A DNA stretch of 64,000 bases, taken from positions 1,269,621 through 1,333,620 of the forward strand of contig JAYWVB010000003.1 of assembly GCA_039881045.1 (NCBI GenBank), in the 5' to 3' direction. The stretch comes from Chaetomium olivaceum (lineage: Eukaryota; Ascomycota; Sordariomycetes; Sordariales; Chaetomiaceae). The number at the start of each line of letters is the position of its first letter. Within the stretch, counting starts at the first letter, position 1. The notes under the pieces are model-generated. The model saw only the letters and a program-made list of their open reading frames with translations. It had not been told where the DNA came from and ran no database searches. Positions 25,601 through 36,142 of the stretch are shown here, one piece after another. Position numbers and translations under genes: made by a program.

Positions 25601-26674
25601 ATCACGCCCGCCGATCCTGCCAACCCCGACTCGATTGAGCAGCTGACGAACGAGGCCGGCGGTGTGTGGTACCCCAACTCGGCCTTCAAGACGGCACAGG
25701 CGATCAACGACTTCAACCACGGTGAGCAGCTGCCGCTCATGATCCTCGCCAACTGGCGTGGTTTCTCGGGGGGTCAGCGCGACATGTACAACGAGGTTCT
25801 CAAGTACGGCTCTTTCATCGTCGATGCCTTGGTCAAATTTGAGCAGCCGGTGTTCATCTACATCCCGCCCTTCGGTGAGCTACGCGGTGGTTCATGGGTC
25901 GTCGTGGACCCGACCATCAACCCCACCTTCATGGAGATGTATGCGGACGCGGAGGCCCGCGGTGGTGTCTTGGAACCCGAGGGTATTGTCGGCATCAAGT
26001 ACCGCAAGGACAAGCAGCTCGAGACGATGGCCCGCCTCGACCCCTTGTACGCCAGCCTGAAGAAGCAGATGGCCAGCGAGGGTCTGTCCAAGGAGGAGAC
26101 GGACAACATCAAGAAGCAGATGACGGTGCGCGAGCAGCAGCTCCTCCCGGTCTACGCCCAGATCAGCCTGCAGTATGCCGACCTGCACGACCGCGCCGGG
26201 CGCATGAAGGCCAAGGGTGTCATCCGCGAGGTGCTCGAATGGCGCGAGGCCCGCCGCTTCTTCTACTGGCGCGTGCGCCGCAGACTCAACGAGGAATACA
26301 CGCTCCGCCGCATCAACAACGCCACCGCCCCCGGCGGCGCCCACACCAAGGACGTGGCTGCCAGCGCGCAAGTCTCGGCCGAGGCCCGCAAGCGCCACCT
26401 GCACCTGCTCGAGGCGTGGTCGGGCATCCCCAACTTTGCCACCGACGACCGTGCCGTCGCGGAGTGGTACGAGGCCAACCGCAAACTGGTGCATGACAAG
26501 GTGGACGCGCTCAAGAAGGAGGCGATTGCGGCGGAGATGAGGGATCTAGTGCGTGTGGGCAGTGATGGGGTGGATGTTACCGAGGGTGCGGCGTGGAAGG
26601 GTGTGCGGGATATGCTCAGGGTCATGCCGGTAGAGGAGAGGGATAAGGTGTTGGAGTTCCTGAAGCAAGTTTAA
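19618..26674 (+). CDS. ACC1: Acetyl-CoA carboxylase
   Basis: Multifunctional cytosolic enzyme that makes malonyl-CoA, the committed step of fatty-acid synthesis and the extender for polyketides. Four exons: 19618-19788, 19869-20134, 20196-25041 and 25098-26674. Biotin carboxylase comes first: VLIANNGIAAVKEIRSVRKW, the ATP-grasp loop KASEGGGGKGIRKV, RDCSVQRRHQKIIEEAP and ELNPRLQVEHPTTE. The biotin carrier has EVMKM with the biotinylated Lys at about residue 730. The central region and carboxyltransferase follow (SGARLGLATELM, TNEAGGVWYPNSA, LANWRGFSGGQRDM). Three frame breaks occur: a duplicated TC in 22568-22573 (after VERLFS), near 23645-23650 (GRNDGSYP / YYTFRGPNYI), and a missing G at 23859-23860 (AVIRPG / RLRDEIPTAE). 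Corrected length is about 2285 aa, normal for fungi. Because the gene is essential, the breaks are almost certainly assembly indels. Confidence 0.95.
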
Positions 26675-27227
26675 GGTTTTGTTAGATCTTTTCTTTTCTT
26701 TGGGCAAGGACTAGTTGTTAGCGGGTAATGGGTTGGGTGGGCGGTCTGTGGTGGTGATGGGTGGTGGGTGGTGGGTGGTGGTTTGTATGGTTAGCGTGAT
26801 GAGCGAATGATAATGTTGTCTGTTACTGCTGCGTTCGTCTTGCTGTGCTGTGTATGGTGGTTCTGTGATTGTGATGGTTCTGTGACTGTGGTGGTTCTGT
26901 GACCGGTGTTATTGCTTCTGGTGGTGACCCCCCCTGCGATGGTGTCCCTTGTGTTTTCGGTGGTGTCGACCAAGGGGCCCAAGTTCAGCGGGGCAGTTGG
27001 GACAGTTGGGTTGGGATACACCGCTTCTCGATGGTTGGCTTCATATTGCAGAGAATGGTGTCTTTCCCAGCTGCTGCGACACGTCTCCCAACGGGAGCTG
27101 GTTTCCGTTTTGGAGCCTCCAACAGTCTGTGGTAGACAGCCAGTGGTTGAGTGGCACTTGTGGGGATGACGATGGCTTAAGGCCCTTAAGTTAAGGGGGG
27201 ATTAAGGTACATCTAGCGTGTTCCAGA
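26675..27227. other. ACC1 3' flank with G-rich repeats
   Basis: Holds a GGTGGGT-type G-rich run at about 26757-26785 that could form a G-quadruplex, and three imperfect copies of a TGGTTCTGTGA unit at about 26857-26906. No gene seen. Confidence 0.45.
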
Positions 27228-27323
27228 GTTGGTTTGTGAGGTGTTTGAGAGGTTGGTTTGTGAGATGCTTGAGAAGTTGGTTTGTGAGGTGCTTGAGAAG
27301 TTGGTTTGTGAGGTGCTTGAGAG
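27228..27323 (+). repeat. Four-unit 24-bp tandem repeat
   Basis: Four head-to-tail units (27228-27251, 27252-27275, 27276-27299, 27300-27323) built on GTTGGTTTGTGAGGTGCTTG plus AGAA or AGAG, with one to three differences between units, then a degraded fifth start. The unit is a multiple of three and one frame reads LVCEVLEK-like octapeptides, but no convincing gene surrounds it. Confidence 0.85.
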
Positions 27324-28648
27324 GTTGGCTCGTTGCGATGCTTCAGAGTTTGGCTTCCATATGGGCCGAGAGGTGATGAGTCCGGGGCCGAGAGAATGCT
27401 CAGGGGCGTTCTGAGACAGGGAGTGCGGACTGATTCTGACGCAGGCCGGTGTCCTCTCTCCTGCGTGTGACACATCGAACCGACCAGAGAAAGGGGATGC
27501 TGGTGGGTTTCTTGATTGTACTGTGTCAACAACACGGTCCCTCTTCCCTAAGGTCTTGTCCCGTGCTACCAGTTCCATCTCACCGAGAATCACAGGACCA
27601 AGGACAGCACTGGCACTGCCACGTCGTCACCAGTTAAAGCCGGGCCCGTCTAAGTTGCAAACGCCTATTGGCCCCGGCAAACCTTTGCTTGTTCGTCAAG
27701 TCGGGCGTTTGCCATGAGCACCACGGAATGACTCAGAGCGTCCGCGTTCAGCCTCAACTAACCTGTTCGAGCATATCTGGGGTTCTATGCCCAGCCGGGC
27801 TGCTTGCATGGTTGCCGTTACGGTATGACTTGAGACTCTTCTCCCGTTGACAATCGGCATGGAACCTCATCTCGTTCTTTACCAGAACGAAAGTGTGGCT
27901 TGTGTTGGGTTTCACAGATCTGACGCGGCACGTGGCGCGTGTATGTTCGTGTTACGGTCAGGATCTAATAGTAGGGTTGCAGTAATCTCCGGTGCACTAA
28001 ACATAGGGCAACGGGTGGGACAGTGGGAGGATGCGGCTCGTGGTAGGTTGTGCAGATCGGAGACAACACATGGAGTTGGTGTTTATTCGTGATGTTACCG
28101 GCAAGAGGCGGTGCAAAAGGTGGCTTCTACGTAGTTTCTGGTGTTGAAAACGGTTGTGTTGTCGACATGGTTCAGAACGCAATCAGTGTTGATTGTAGTG
28201 ACACTTTGCAAGTTAAACTTGTGACCTGTCAGGGGATGTAGTAGAACGCTGGCAGAAAGCTGGCAACCTCATTGTGGCCTTGCCTACTACTGTACTTGGA
28301 GCAAGGTTGCGGTCCATGGTCGCCTGGTAGTGTACAGATCTGAGACAGCACATGGAGTTTGTGTCAGGTGTAACGAGGAGGAAAGTAACTAAGAGCGGCG
28401 TAACTGAGAGAAATACTGGGTGCGGCGACTTGTAACAGTAAGCTGGTGACATCTCCTTTTTGACGGCATATGACCATTTGTAGAAAGGGACAAAACAATC
28501 ACGGCTACTCACTTATTGTTTGCTTGCAATATGATACTAGCTGAGAATGACCTTGCTCATAGTTGGGATCGCTGGAGAGCAAACCCTTTGCAACCTCAGT
28601 TGGCTTTCTTGACTCAGCACAATCACCTGGCAAACCAATGTTTCAAGA
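27324..28648. other. Intergenic with a diverged direct repeat
   Basis: No gene supported. A roughly 33-bp unit containing GAGACAACACATGGAGTTGG at about 28049-28081 recurs as GAGACAGCACATGGAGTTTG at about 28332-28364 in the same orientation, inside sequence that looks like degraded repeats. Confidence 0.35.
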
Positions 28649-28883
28649 CACAAACACTGGAAATTATTATTATTATTATTATTTCCTACACCGATATGCC
28701 CTGGGGCGCGCCGGTCCTTCTACTGCTATTTACAAAGGGAACCGTACCGTATAGGCCGGATAAAAACCTCTGTCTACCACTTTGAGACAACAATCTGTGA
28801 ATCCGTCATACTGCAAAAGAAAGGAGGCCCTTTGCCGGCCTCCGTGCCCTCTAGCCCTCCCCATCCACAAACACTGGAAATTA
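28649..28883 (-). mobile_element. Severely 5'-truncated LINE copy
   Basis: A 199-bp insert (28667-28865) is the reverse complement of the 3' end of the LINE at 52464-54030, with its (TTA)n tail at the left. It is flanked by an 18-bp target-site duplication, CACAAACACTGGAAATTA, at 28649-28666 and 28866-28883. By eye I see no difference between the two copies over about 190 bp. The GTG/CAC at the truncation point is shared between target and element, suggesting microhomology joining. It carries no coding capacity beyond the last few codons of the source ORF. Confidence 0.9.
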
Positions 28884-28976
28884 GTCCAGGTTGCTTTAGT
28901 GTTATCAATGTCGTGTATCGGACACTCCGTTCGGGTGAACGGCGTCATGGGCATACCACAGAGCCAGGAAATGAAG
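28884..28976. other. Short spacer before the velvet-like gene
   Basis: No feature beyond normal flanking sequence. Confidence 0.3.
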
Positions 28977-28984
28977 TATAAGTA
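28977..28984 (+). promoter_or_regulatory. TATA-like element of the velvet-like gene
   Basis: TATAAGTA lies about 100 bp upstream of the ATG at 29080, inside a palindromic AAGTATAAGTATACTT stretch. Positional inference only. Confidence 0.4.
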
Positions 28985-29079
28985 TACTTCAACATTAACC
29001 GTCTCCTTGGACTTTTATAGTCCGATATTATCATCAACATCAGCCAGTCCCTTTATCTCTACGCTAAGCCCTCACCACA

Positions 29080-29475
29080 ATGCCAACTCAATCAAACTCG
29101 ACCGTCACGATCGAGGTGCATCCTCCTCAGACCGTTCACAAAGGCAGCGCCATCACGCCTGTGGTCAAGGCCAAGCTGCAGTTCGACTCAGACAGCGACC
29201 TGAAAGGCGACGAGGACAGCATCTTCGCCACAGCTGTTGTAAAAGACACGAAGGGAAACCCAATCGCCGACGGTGACTACGGCGGAAATATCGAAACGCG
29301 ATACCAGTCGAAACAGACCGCGGGGAACAAAGTCAACCTGACCTACACGTTCCCGGACCTTGCCATACACAAGGCTGGCAGCTTTCGCATTCACGTTTCC
29401 ATCTCCCACATAGACCTCGCAACGGGGAATATTGTGCTCGGTCACGCGGAGAGTCGGATTCTCATGGTGTATTAA
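29080..29475 (+). CDS. Small velvet-like protein
   Basis: 131-aa, single-exon protein starting at a good context (CACAATG) after a CT-rich leader. It resembles one velvet domain: an N-terminal IEVHPPQTVHKGSAITPVV strand pair, a middle SIFATAVVKDTKGNP segment, then YTFPDLAIHKAGSFRIHVSI, which matches the velvet signature (FPDLSI..G.YRL), and an ending GHAESRILMVY. Velvet proteins (VeA, VelB, VosA) are fungal regulators with an NF-kappaB-like fold that couple development and secondary metabolism. This one lacks the extra sequence and tails of the classical members, so whether it binds DNA or partners is open. Nearest neighbours are a LINE tail and a tRNA. An Ig-like fold protein of another family is the alternative. 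Confidence 0.6.
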   Translation: MPTQSNSTVTIEVHPPQTVHKGSAITPVVKAKLQFDSDSDLKGDEDSIFATAVVKDTKGNPIADGDYGGNIETRYQSKQTAGNKVNLTYTFPDLAIHKAGSFRIHVSISHIDLATGNIVLGHAESRILMVY

Positions 29476-30236
29476 GCACGGCTAAGCGGATGCCTAGGGG
29501 TCAACATGCAAGTGGAATGTGTACTTTTCCGGATTGGTGATGGTGAAGATTGGGTTAATCGTTCTGGGTCTTACAGAACGATGGGATACAACCCCGGACT
29601 TGTGAAATACTGAGCGATGGGCATTTATTGTGAATTTAGGTTTGCTGAGAAATTCCAGGAAGGAGCTGGTGGATGGGAAGGATATGTGAATGTCTTTGTT
29701 TACTTGACGGCATGTATTTGTATTATTATTCTCAGCGTGGTCTGATACAGTCGGTAGGGGGACAGACTTTCTCATAGCAGCCTGACACTTCTTGATCGAG
29801 ACTCAGAGTAGTTGTGACATCTATGAACGTGACACAGACCATCCATTTGGTACATGTTTCGACTCAGAGTTTGTGCGTCCTATGTATGATGTGATCAAGA
29901 CATATTTGACAATCACAAGATCAGTACGCCTGTTGTCCCTCGTTATACTCGCGATGCTTTCTCACGTGCCTCTTTAGCTAGGCCGTGGTAGAGCAAAAGC
30001 TGAAATGTATTTGTCTGGTATATGAGTGTTGTAAGTGGTGGCCAGGCCTGCTTATGTGTATCGCGTTGGAGGTAAACTCAACCAACTTGTTTCTGTTCGA
30101 GCACACGCTAAATCCTGGATTTTGTCGAAGTTGAGAATGGAAAAGGGGTAGAACAAAAAGCTAGAAATAAACCAGGGGACTGAAAAAGAGGAAAAATATC
30201 CAAAAAATGACAGGAGGTAATCGCTGTCGGGAATTG
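29476..30236. other. Intergenic
   Basis: No gene supported between the velvet-like gene and the tRNA; AT-rich, with short chance frames only. Confidence 0.4.
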
Positions 30237-30318
30237 AGCCCGACGTGGGGGTCGAACCCACAACCTTGAGATTGGAAACCCTAAGAGTCTCACGCTCTAC
30301 CGATTGAGCTAGCCGGGC
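30237..30318 (-). tRNA. tRNA-Lys (anticodon CTT) with 9-nt intron
   Basis: The minus strand folds as a complete cloverleaf. The acceptor GCCCGGC pairs with GTCGGGC; the D-arm is GCTC/GAGC with AATCGGTA; the anticodon arm TGAGA-CTCTTAA-TCTCA is interrupted after position 37 by GGGTTTCCA; the T-arm is GTGGG-TTCGACC-CCCAC. The anticodon is CUU. Mature length is 73 nt including the discriminator base. Confidence 0.95.
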
Positions 30319-30970
30319 AGGCTAGTTGAACGTTTGTTGGAGTTGGGGACCGGAAATGCCGCATGGATAGTCCTCCGCAACCCCCACTTTTCGGCCTCGA
30401 CATTATTTGGGAGTTGATGCTCAACATAGAGCAAACAAACGCACTTGTTGAATAGCTTTTGATAGCAGGGGGCGGGACCCTTGGCAATTATTGGTCTCTT
30501 TTCCATATGGCAGGCGATGCATATCATCCCCTTAGCACCGGTAAATCTCTAGCCGTCCTTTCTTTGAGGACTGGGATGTAAAGCCATAACCTTAAGAATA
30601 AGGACGGATTGGCCGACGAACGAGACACAACGTTCGACGATATTGTCCCGCTCTTCGCCTGGCGCCAACCCAAAACGTCTGCTATTCCCCAATGGGCAGC
30701 CCAAACCACTGAATCCAGCCTAGCAAACCCGCCCCGGCCATTATAGAAATTGCAAAAGTCCCTGAAGATAAAGAAAACCCAGAGGTCCCAAAGATACAGG
30801 CTTGAAATATACTGTTGTACACCCGCCATATCGCGGTAGGTAGGTATTTGAGTTGTCGGACCATCGGGGCGTGGGGGAAGGTGGGCGCAAGCTTTCGTCG
30901 AGCCATAACCTCCCCCTTTCTGCCACCCCAACCCGGCGCAACCAATCTTTCCCGCCCATTATCACGCCGC
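30319..30970. other. Intergenic
   Basis: 3' flanks of the BTB gene and 5' flank of the tRNA. Minus-strand frames here are read-through of the BTB gene's third exon and are not separate genes. Confidence 0.4.
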
Positions 30971-32045
30971 TCAGGCCGCGACCGTGCTGCTGTGCCTGGG
31001 CCGCTTGCGCGCGCTGCCGGGGGCGCCGGGGTGCATCTTTTCGTTGCGCTCGCGCTTGAGCTTCTCGTCGAGCACACGGGCTGTGTTGGGGGGCAAAGGT
31101 TAGCACGGAACGACACATATTCACCAGGATAGTCTCTCGGGAGGGGGCACATACTGAGCACGTCGTAACCAAACTGGGGGAACTCCAAGCAGAGGGTGCG
31201 GAACTCCTCCTCGGCCTCGGCGCGCAGGGTGTGGGAGCGGGTGGCCCAGAAGTTGGCGACGGGGACGCGGATGGCCGTGTCCTCGCGCGAGGTGTACTCG
31301 TAGACGTAGCGGGCGTAGGCGATCTCGCCCTTGGCCGTCGAGTTGACGCAGTGGATCTTGCTGGACGCGAGGTTCTTGAGGTCGGTGAGGCCGAACTTCT
31401 CGGCCAGCGTGTACACCTTGGCGTGTTTGAGCAGCTGGTCGCCCGTCATGTCCACGTCCGGGATCGAGGGGTCTTTTCTAGCGTGCGCTGCCCGGGCACC
31501 TTCTTGGGGAAGTAGTCGCCTGTGTAGAGGAATTCGAGAAAGCACCCCATCGCGTCGAGGTCTTCGCTGGGTAGCTCGATCTGGCGCGGCTACAGAACAC
31601 AAAACACAAGTCAGCAACAAACCCCCCTCTCTCAACCAAACAAACCCACGGGCAACCCCCCGCCCAGCACCAGCAACAGAATCAGGAAACAGCACATACC
31701 ACTCCCATCATCCGCAAACTCGGCACACGCATCCGCAAAATACGGACTCTGCACCAACAAGCCCTGGTGCGCCGTAAGGATGGTCTCCTTCTCCCCCGAC
31801 CCAATCAGCAGCGTCACGACAGGGCTAGACAGGTACTGCACGAAGGTGACGCGCTCGGGGACAGGGTCCTCCGGCACGCCCTCGGCGAAGGGCAGCTCCG
31901 AGTGGTTCTTGTTGTTGTTGTTGTTGTTGGGGTTCTCCGCGCCGGTGGTGGAGGCGCCCGCCGCGCCCTCGGCCATCTCGACGTCGTCGGCGCCGGCGGT
32001 GGCTTGTGCGTCCTCGACCATCTCCTCGTTGAAGCTGTCCGCCAT
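30971..32045 (-). CDS. BTB/POZ domain protein
   Basis: A BTB/POZ protein; in fungi such proteins often act as partners in cullin-3 ligases or in transcription, but the role of this one is unknown. Three exons: 32045-31700, 31589-31155 and 31080-30971 (296 aa after corrections). An acidic Asn-rich N-tail (about 60 aa) precedes the BTB fold: TLLIGSGEKETILTAHQGLL, VQSPYFADACAEF, then PRQIELPSEDLDAMGCFLEF, LYTGDYFPKKV, and LLKHAKVYTLAEKFGLTDLK. The C-terminus is basic (KLKRERNEKMHPGAPGSARK). Two frame corrections are needed: one surplus G at the first donor (31699-31700) and one missing base in the A4 run at 31474-31477. They cancel out over the gene, and the protein between them is typical BTB sequence. 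Confidence 0.8.
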
Positions 32046-32823
32046 TATTGATGTTACTTTTGTGTGAATAGTATGTTGGAGGTCGGTCGGGTGGTCGGTT
32101 GGTATCTTTGTTGCGCAATTGGGTGGGCGGAAGCGAATGAATTGGGTGATGGGTCAATTGGTGGACACGAAGTGGTCGCAAAGTCAACAAATGATTGAAT
32201 GGATGCGGCGGGCTGTGCGCGTGGGGACCGCGATGTAACAAGATACAGCAGAATACGCGAATGGATACAAATACGGAATGCACAAGTACGATAAGAGAAG
32301 GTGGGGATGAAAGAAACAATGGTCCGGCGCTGGGACAATGGAGGGGATCATAAAAGATGTCTCTTCGAATTTGGGAGACGCTCTCATCCATGAGCTCCCA
32401 GAGCTCCAATTTGGGTGCCTGAGGTTGCCGTTGACAATGAGTTTCAGTTGCCAGGACACTGCATGGGGTAACGTCATGCACGTAATTACAGGTGACATCA
32501 GTGTGTAACTATCAAGAGCGTTTCAACACAACAATGCCACCACCTAGTCAAACTGCAAGCAAGTTCACACACAAGTTGACAGTTTGCCGGATAGAGGGCA
32601 TATATGATTATATATTCCATTACGCCACGCTAACAACTACTATAACTCCGCTATGCTCGCAAAGCAGACGCAGAAATCATCATCTGGTCCCGCCGCCATG
32701 CGCGACAACCAGGCAAGATAATACAGATATGTAACACACAAAAGCACTGCCAGCTCCCATTGCCACCAACTTCACGCCAAGCCAAGCTAAGCCAAGCAAC
32801 CAGCCGTCATGCAATAACCCAGC
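32046..32823. other. Intergenic between the BTB gene and SET9
   Basis: BTB promoter side and SET9 3' flank. No gene supported. Confidence 0.4.
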
Positions 32824-32957
32824 TCAATGCCCCAGAGCCTTCGCACTAGCTCTCCGAGCCCGTCCGCTCCGGCGATAGTTCTCACCAGCAGCACCTCCCT
32901 GAGGTGTCCCCGACTCGCGCTGCCGGCCGCGCTCCTCACTACCCGCCAACTCGCTGC

Positions 32958-32988
<31 letters not shown>

Positions 32989-35124
32989 ACCGAGGCGCTC
33001 CCTCCAGGGCTTGCGCCCGCGTATGATGGCCTCATCGTCCGGGTGCAGGAAGCGGTTGATGAGCCTGTGGTCGAGCACGCGCTCCTTCCTGTCGTGCTTG
33101 CCGGCGGGTGCCGTCTTGGGCCAGACGTAGCCGTACAGCTTGGAGTGGCGCTCGCACCGGGAGCAGTTGGCCCGCGTGTAGTAGGCGTCCTTTTGCACGA
33201 ACGCGTTGTTGCAGTTGGTGCAGTGGATCCACGCCGTCTCGGGCTGCGAGAGGAGGAGCGGTGTGAGCGTGTAATCGCCCGGCACGCGTTGTTTCCGGAC
33301 GGGTTCTGGTGCGGGCTTTTCCGAGACCCGGCGTTTCTGTTTCTTCGTTGTGGTGGCTGATGTGGCGGGGGCCGTCTCGTTACCGAGCTCGGCAGCTGTT
33401 TCTGTAGTTTCTGCGCCTTGTTGAGCACTGCCATCTGCTCCTTTAATTTGCGGAGGAGCCGAGTTCGGGGCCGTTGGCAGGCTAGCAGCTGTGAGACTCT
33501 CTTCGAGAATCGTTTCCTGTGAGTCCTGCCGGGGTCTGGCTTCCGCCTCCTGAGCGAGCGAAAGCCCCTCAGATACGGGCGTGATATGCCCCGGCATGCC
33601 GTTTGTGGCCACGGAGCATTCAGGGCTGGGAAGCAAAGTTGGTGTAGTGGCTGCTATGTCGAGCGCGTCTTCCGTAAGATCGATCTCCGTGGTAGGAAGG
33701 ACCGATAGCGGCACGTTAGCCTTCACAGGCGCGTCGTGCTCCTCGCTCAACGCGCCCACGGGCGTGGCGCCCTCCTTCATGGGCGACATCTCTGGTGACA
33801 ACAACGGCTCTTCCCGCCTCAATAATGGTTCCGGTTGCTCGGATTCAGGCGTTGTCGCTTGTGTGACGGTGCTCTTTCCGTCCTCTGATGTAGCAACACT
33901 GTCCGCGAGCCCACTCGCTGAGCTGTCCCTCGATACATCTAGGCCTAGCGGAAGGGCAGCAATGTCGTAGTGGTTCGGCTTTTGTCGCTTAGCCGGCGTG
34001 AGCGGCGGCGAGCTAAGGGCCATGGTGTCAAAATTCCGCTTCGGGGCAGCTGCGGGCATGGCGAATACATCGATGCCGTCGGAATCTGTGGTCGAAGCCC
34101 TGTCGCTCGCCATTGCTCGGTTTCTCGCGGTCTTGAAAATGCGCGGGCGAATGTCGGGGGTGACCGAGGAGGTGCGAGACCCAGCGACACTAACGCTTCT
34201 CTCCCGCCTCCGCCGCCGCAGCGAATAGCCCTGGTCGTCGCCCAACACGCTTTCCTCAATGCTCCTATGCACCGGCACCGGCACCGGCACCGCACCATCC
34301 TTGGGTTTCCAGCCGTTGGCCACGTTGTCCTCGCATGTCTGGCAGAGGCAATCGCAATTGTTCTCTCCAAAGTAACTCTCGCTGTAAGTGACAGTAATTT
34401 CCTCGCCTAGCCCGATGTCCCTGCACGCAAAAATCTCGATCCCTGCCGAGCCGCGCGTAACGAGCCTGGCATTTGCCGCGCAATCGTGGTTGGCGAATCT
34501 CGCGGGCCCCATGAAAAGGCTGGTCAGCTTGCTCCGGCTGCTGACTACGAGGCTGAAGTCCTTCTTGCGCAGCGCTAGCTGAGCCTCCTCCTCTGGCGTG
34601 ACTGTCACCTGGGTGCCGGCCAAGTACTTGATCGCCTCATTGCGCCTAATGGGGCGCCTCGCCGTGATGCTCGCTTCGTATGAATCGATGGTGAAACGGT
34701 TCGTCGCATTGACTTCGAACGGGCAGTCGGGAAGGTAGATGGACATGTATCGTCGAAGATGCGCTTTGAAGTCGTCCTTTTCCTTGGTCGTCCTGAGCGC
34801 ATTATGGAATTTCCTCAAGCCATCAGTCGCCAACAGCTTCTCCTCGGCGACGGTGAGATCCGGTTCGACGATGAGGTGAGTTTGGATGATTTTGGCGATT
34901 ACCTCCTCCCGGACGCCGCGCGAAGGATGGTATAACGGGCGGTTTTTCGGGATTGTCGTCCAGTAGTAAACCTGTCGTTCGTGGTTAGCGACTGCTTCCT
35001 GCCAAGCCGTTTTTAGGCCACTTACATGGTCAACAAGGGCGTCGGTCAAAATATCATCGTACGCAGCGAGCTGCGCAAAGGTCAACGGCTGCTTCTTGAC
35101 TGCCGGCGTTGGGATGCGAGGCAT
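32824..35124 (-). CDS. SET9: Histone H4-K20 methyltransferase, Set9/Suv4-20 type
   Basis: A nuclear enzyme that methylates lysine 20 of histone H4; in fission yeast Set9 supports the DNA-damage checkpoint. Two exons: 35124-35026 and 34971-32824 (748 aa, no frame break). I start at MPRIPTPAVKKQPLTF because the family begins there; an upstream in-frame ATG at 35292 would add 56 low-complexity residues. The family block VYYWTTIPKNRPLYHPSRGV follows the intron. The SET core includes RRPIRRNEAIKYLAG, MGPARFANHDCAANARLV with the NHxC motif, and EITVTYSESYFGENNCDCLC with a post-SET cysteine cluster. A long disordered middle follows, then a C-terminal cysteine patch (WIHCTNCNNAFVQKDAYYTR, CSRCERH). 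The tail has a Gln-Ser hexamer repeat (GGCTCT units near 32955-32990). The 54-nt intron is in frame and free of stops. Confidence 0.9.
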
Positions 35125-36142
35125 TATGGTGAGGAGGGAAGGTGTGATTTCGTGGGTGAGGTGGAGGATTGACAAAAGCCGGTTTGAAGGTCGGAGAGGA
35201 AAAAGGAACGACTGAGGATCCGTGTGGGTGAAGGGAGGCCACCCGTGCCGGTGAATAAAAGGAGCGGAAGCGCAATGTCGGTGCGGCGACAAAGTAAGGA
35301 GCGTCAGATTCTCATGCCCAGTGCGCCGTCCTCATGCGATGTCAGGTCTGAGAAAGGTGTCCTGGTTGGAGAAGCGCCGTCTCGCTGCAGCACGCACGTG
35401 CTTGGAACCGTCGAGCAGCTGAACCAAATGCGAGAAACAGCTGGGCTCAGCCTCCGAGTGCGACCCTCCAGCTACAATTGGGTTACCAATTGGCGGCTGC
35501 AGGACGCCAGTCGGTCGAGTGAATACCGCAAGTCGTAGATTCGTAGATTTGGATTACAGATTTCCAGTCGTGTTGTCGTCATAAGTTGCGGAAGTGACTC
35601 GCCGGAACCCTGAACACAACCATCCGCGGGATTGCGTATGATTGGCGATTCTGACGGGAAAGGTGAGTTTCGGAGGAAGGAGATGGTGGATGGTGCGACC
35701 CTCTCCCCGTGGATTTTTGGAGAAGTGTCCGTGGTTAAGGTACAATCAATGCCAAAAAGAGAAGAGGGAGGCAGTTTGCATGAAAGCGTTCAAGGCCCCT
35801 CAATGAGCCCGTTGCCCTGGAAATTAGGAGGCTTGGCGCAGCAGGCGAGCTAAACAGGGAGAGGGAGGAACGACATGCGCCCGAAGCTTTGCGCAATGAA
35901 CTCTATTGGCTTTGGCCTCCGCCAAGCCTCTCCACATTCCCGGGGCCTGAAGACCATCCTCGCTGCGCATCTCGAGCATCTCACACCGCCTTGGTTACAT
36001 AATCCGGCCTCTTCCACCACAGCTGCGAACAATTTTCCAGGGCCGGCATTGGCCAAGAGCTGAAGTGGGCTTCGACGTCGAAAGTCCAAGACAGTCAACC
36101 ACCACTCCTGGCAGGCACCGTGTGAGAGGCCAACGACTCAAG
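35125..36142. other. Divergent promoter region, SET9 / uL14m
   Basis: About 1 kb between divergently transcribed SET9 and the mitochondrial uL14 gene. No gene supported. Confidence 0.45.

Noticed and set aside
30682..31172. Extra minus-strand frames at the end of the BTB gene
   Set aside because: They are read-through of exon and intron; the spliced third exon ends at 30971.
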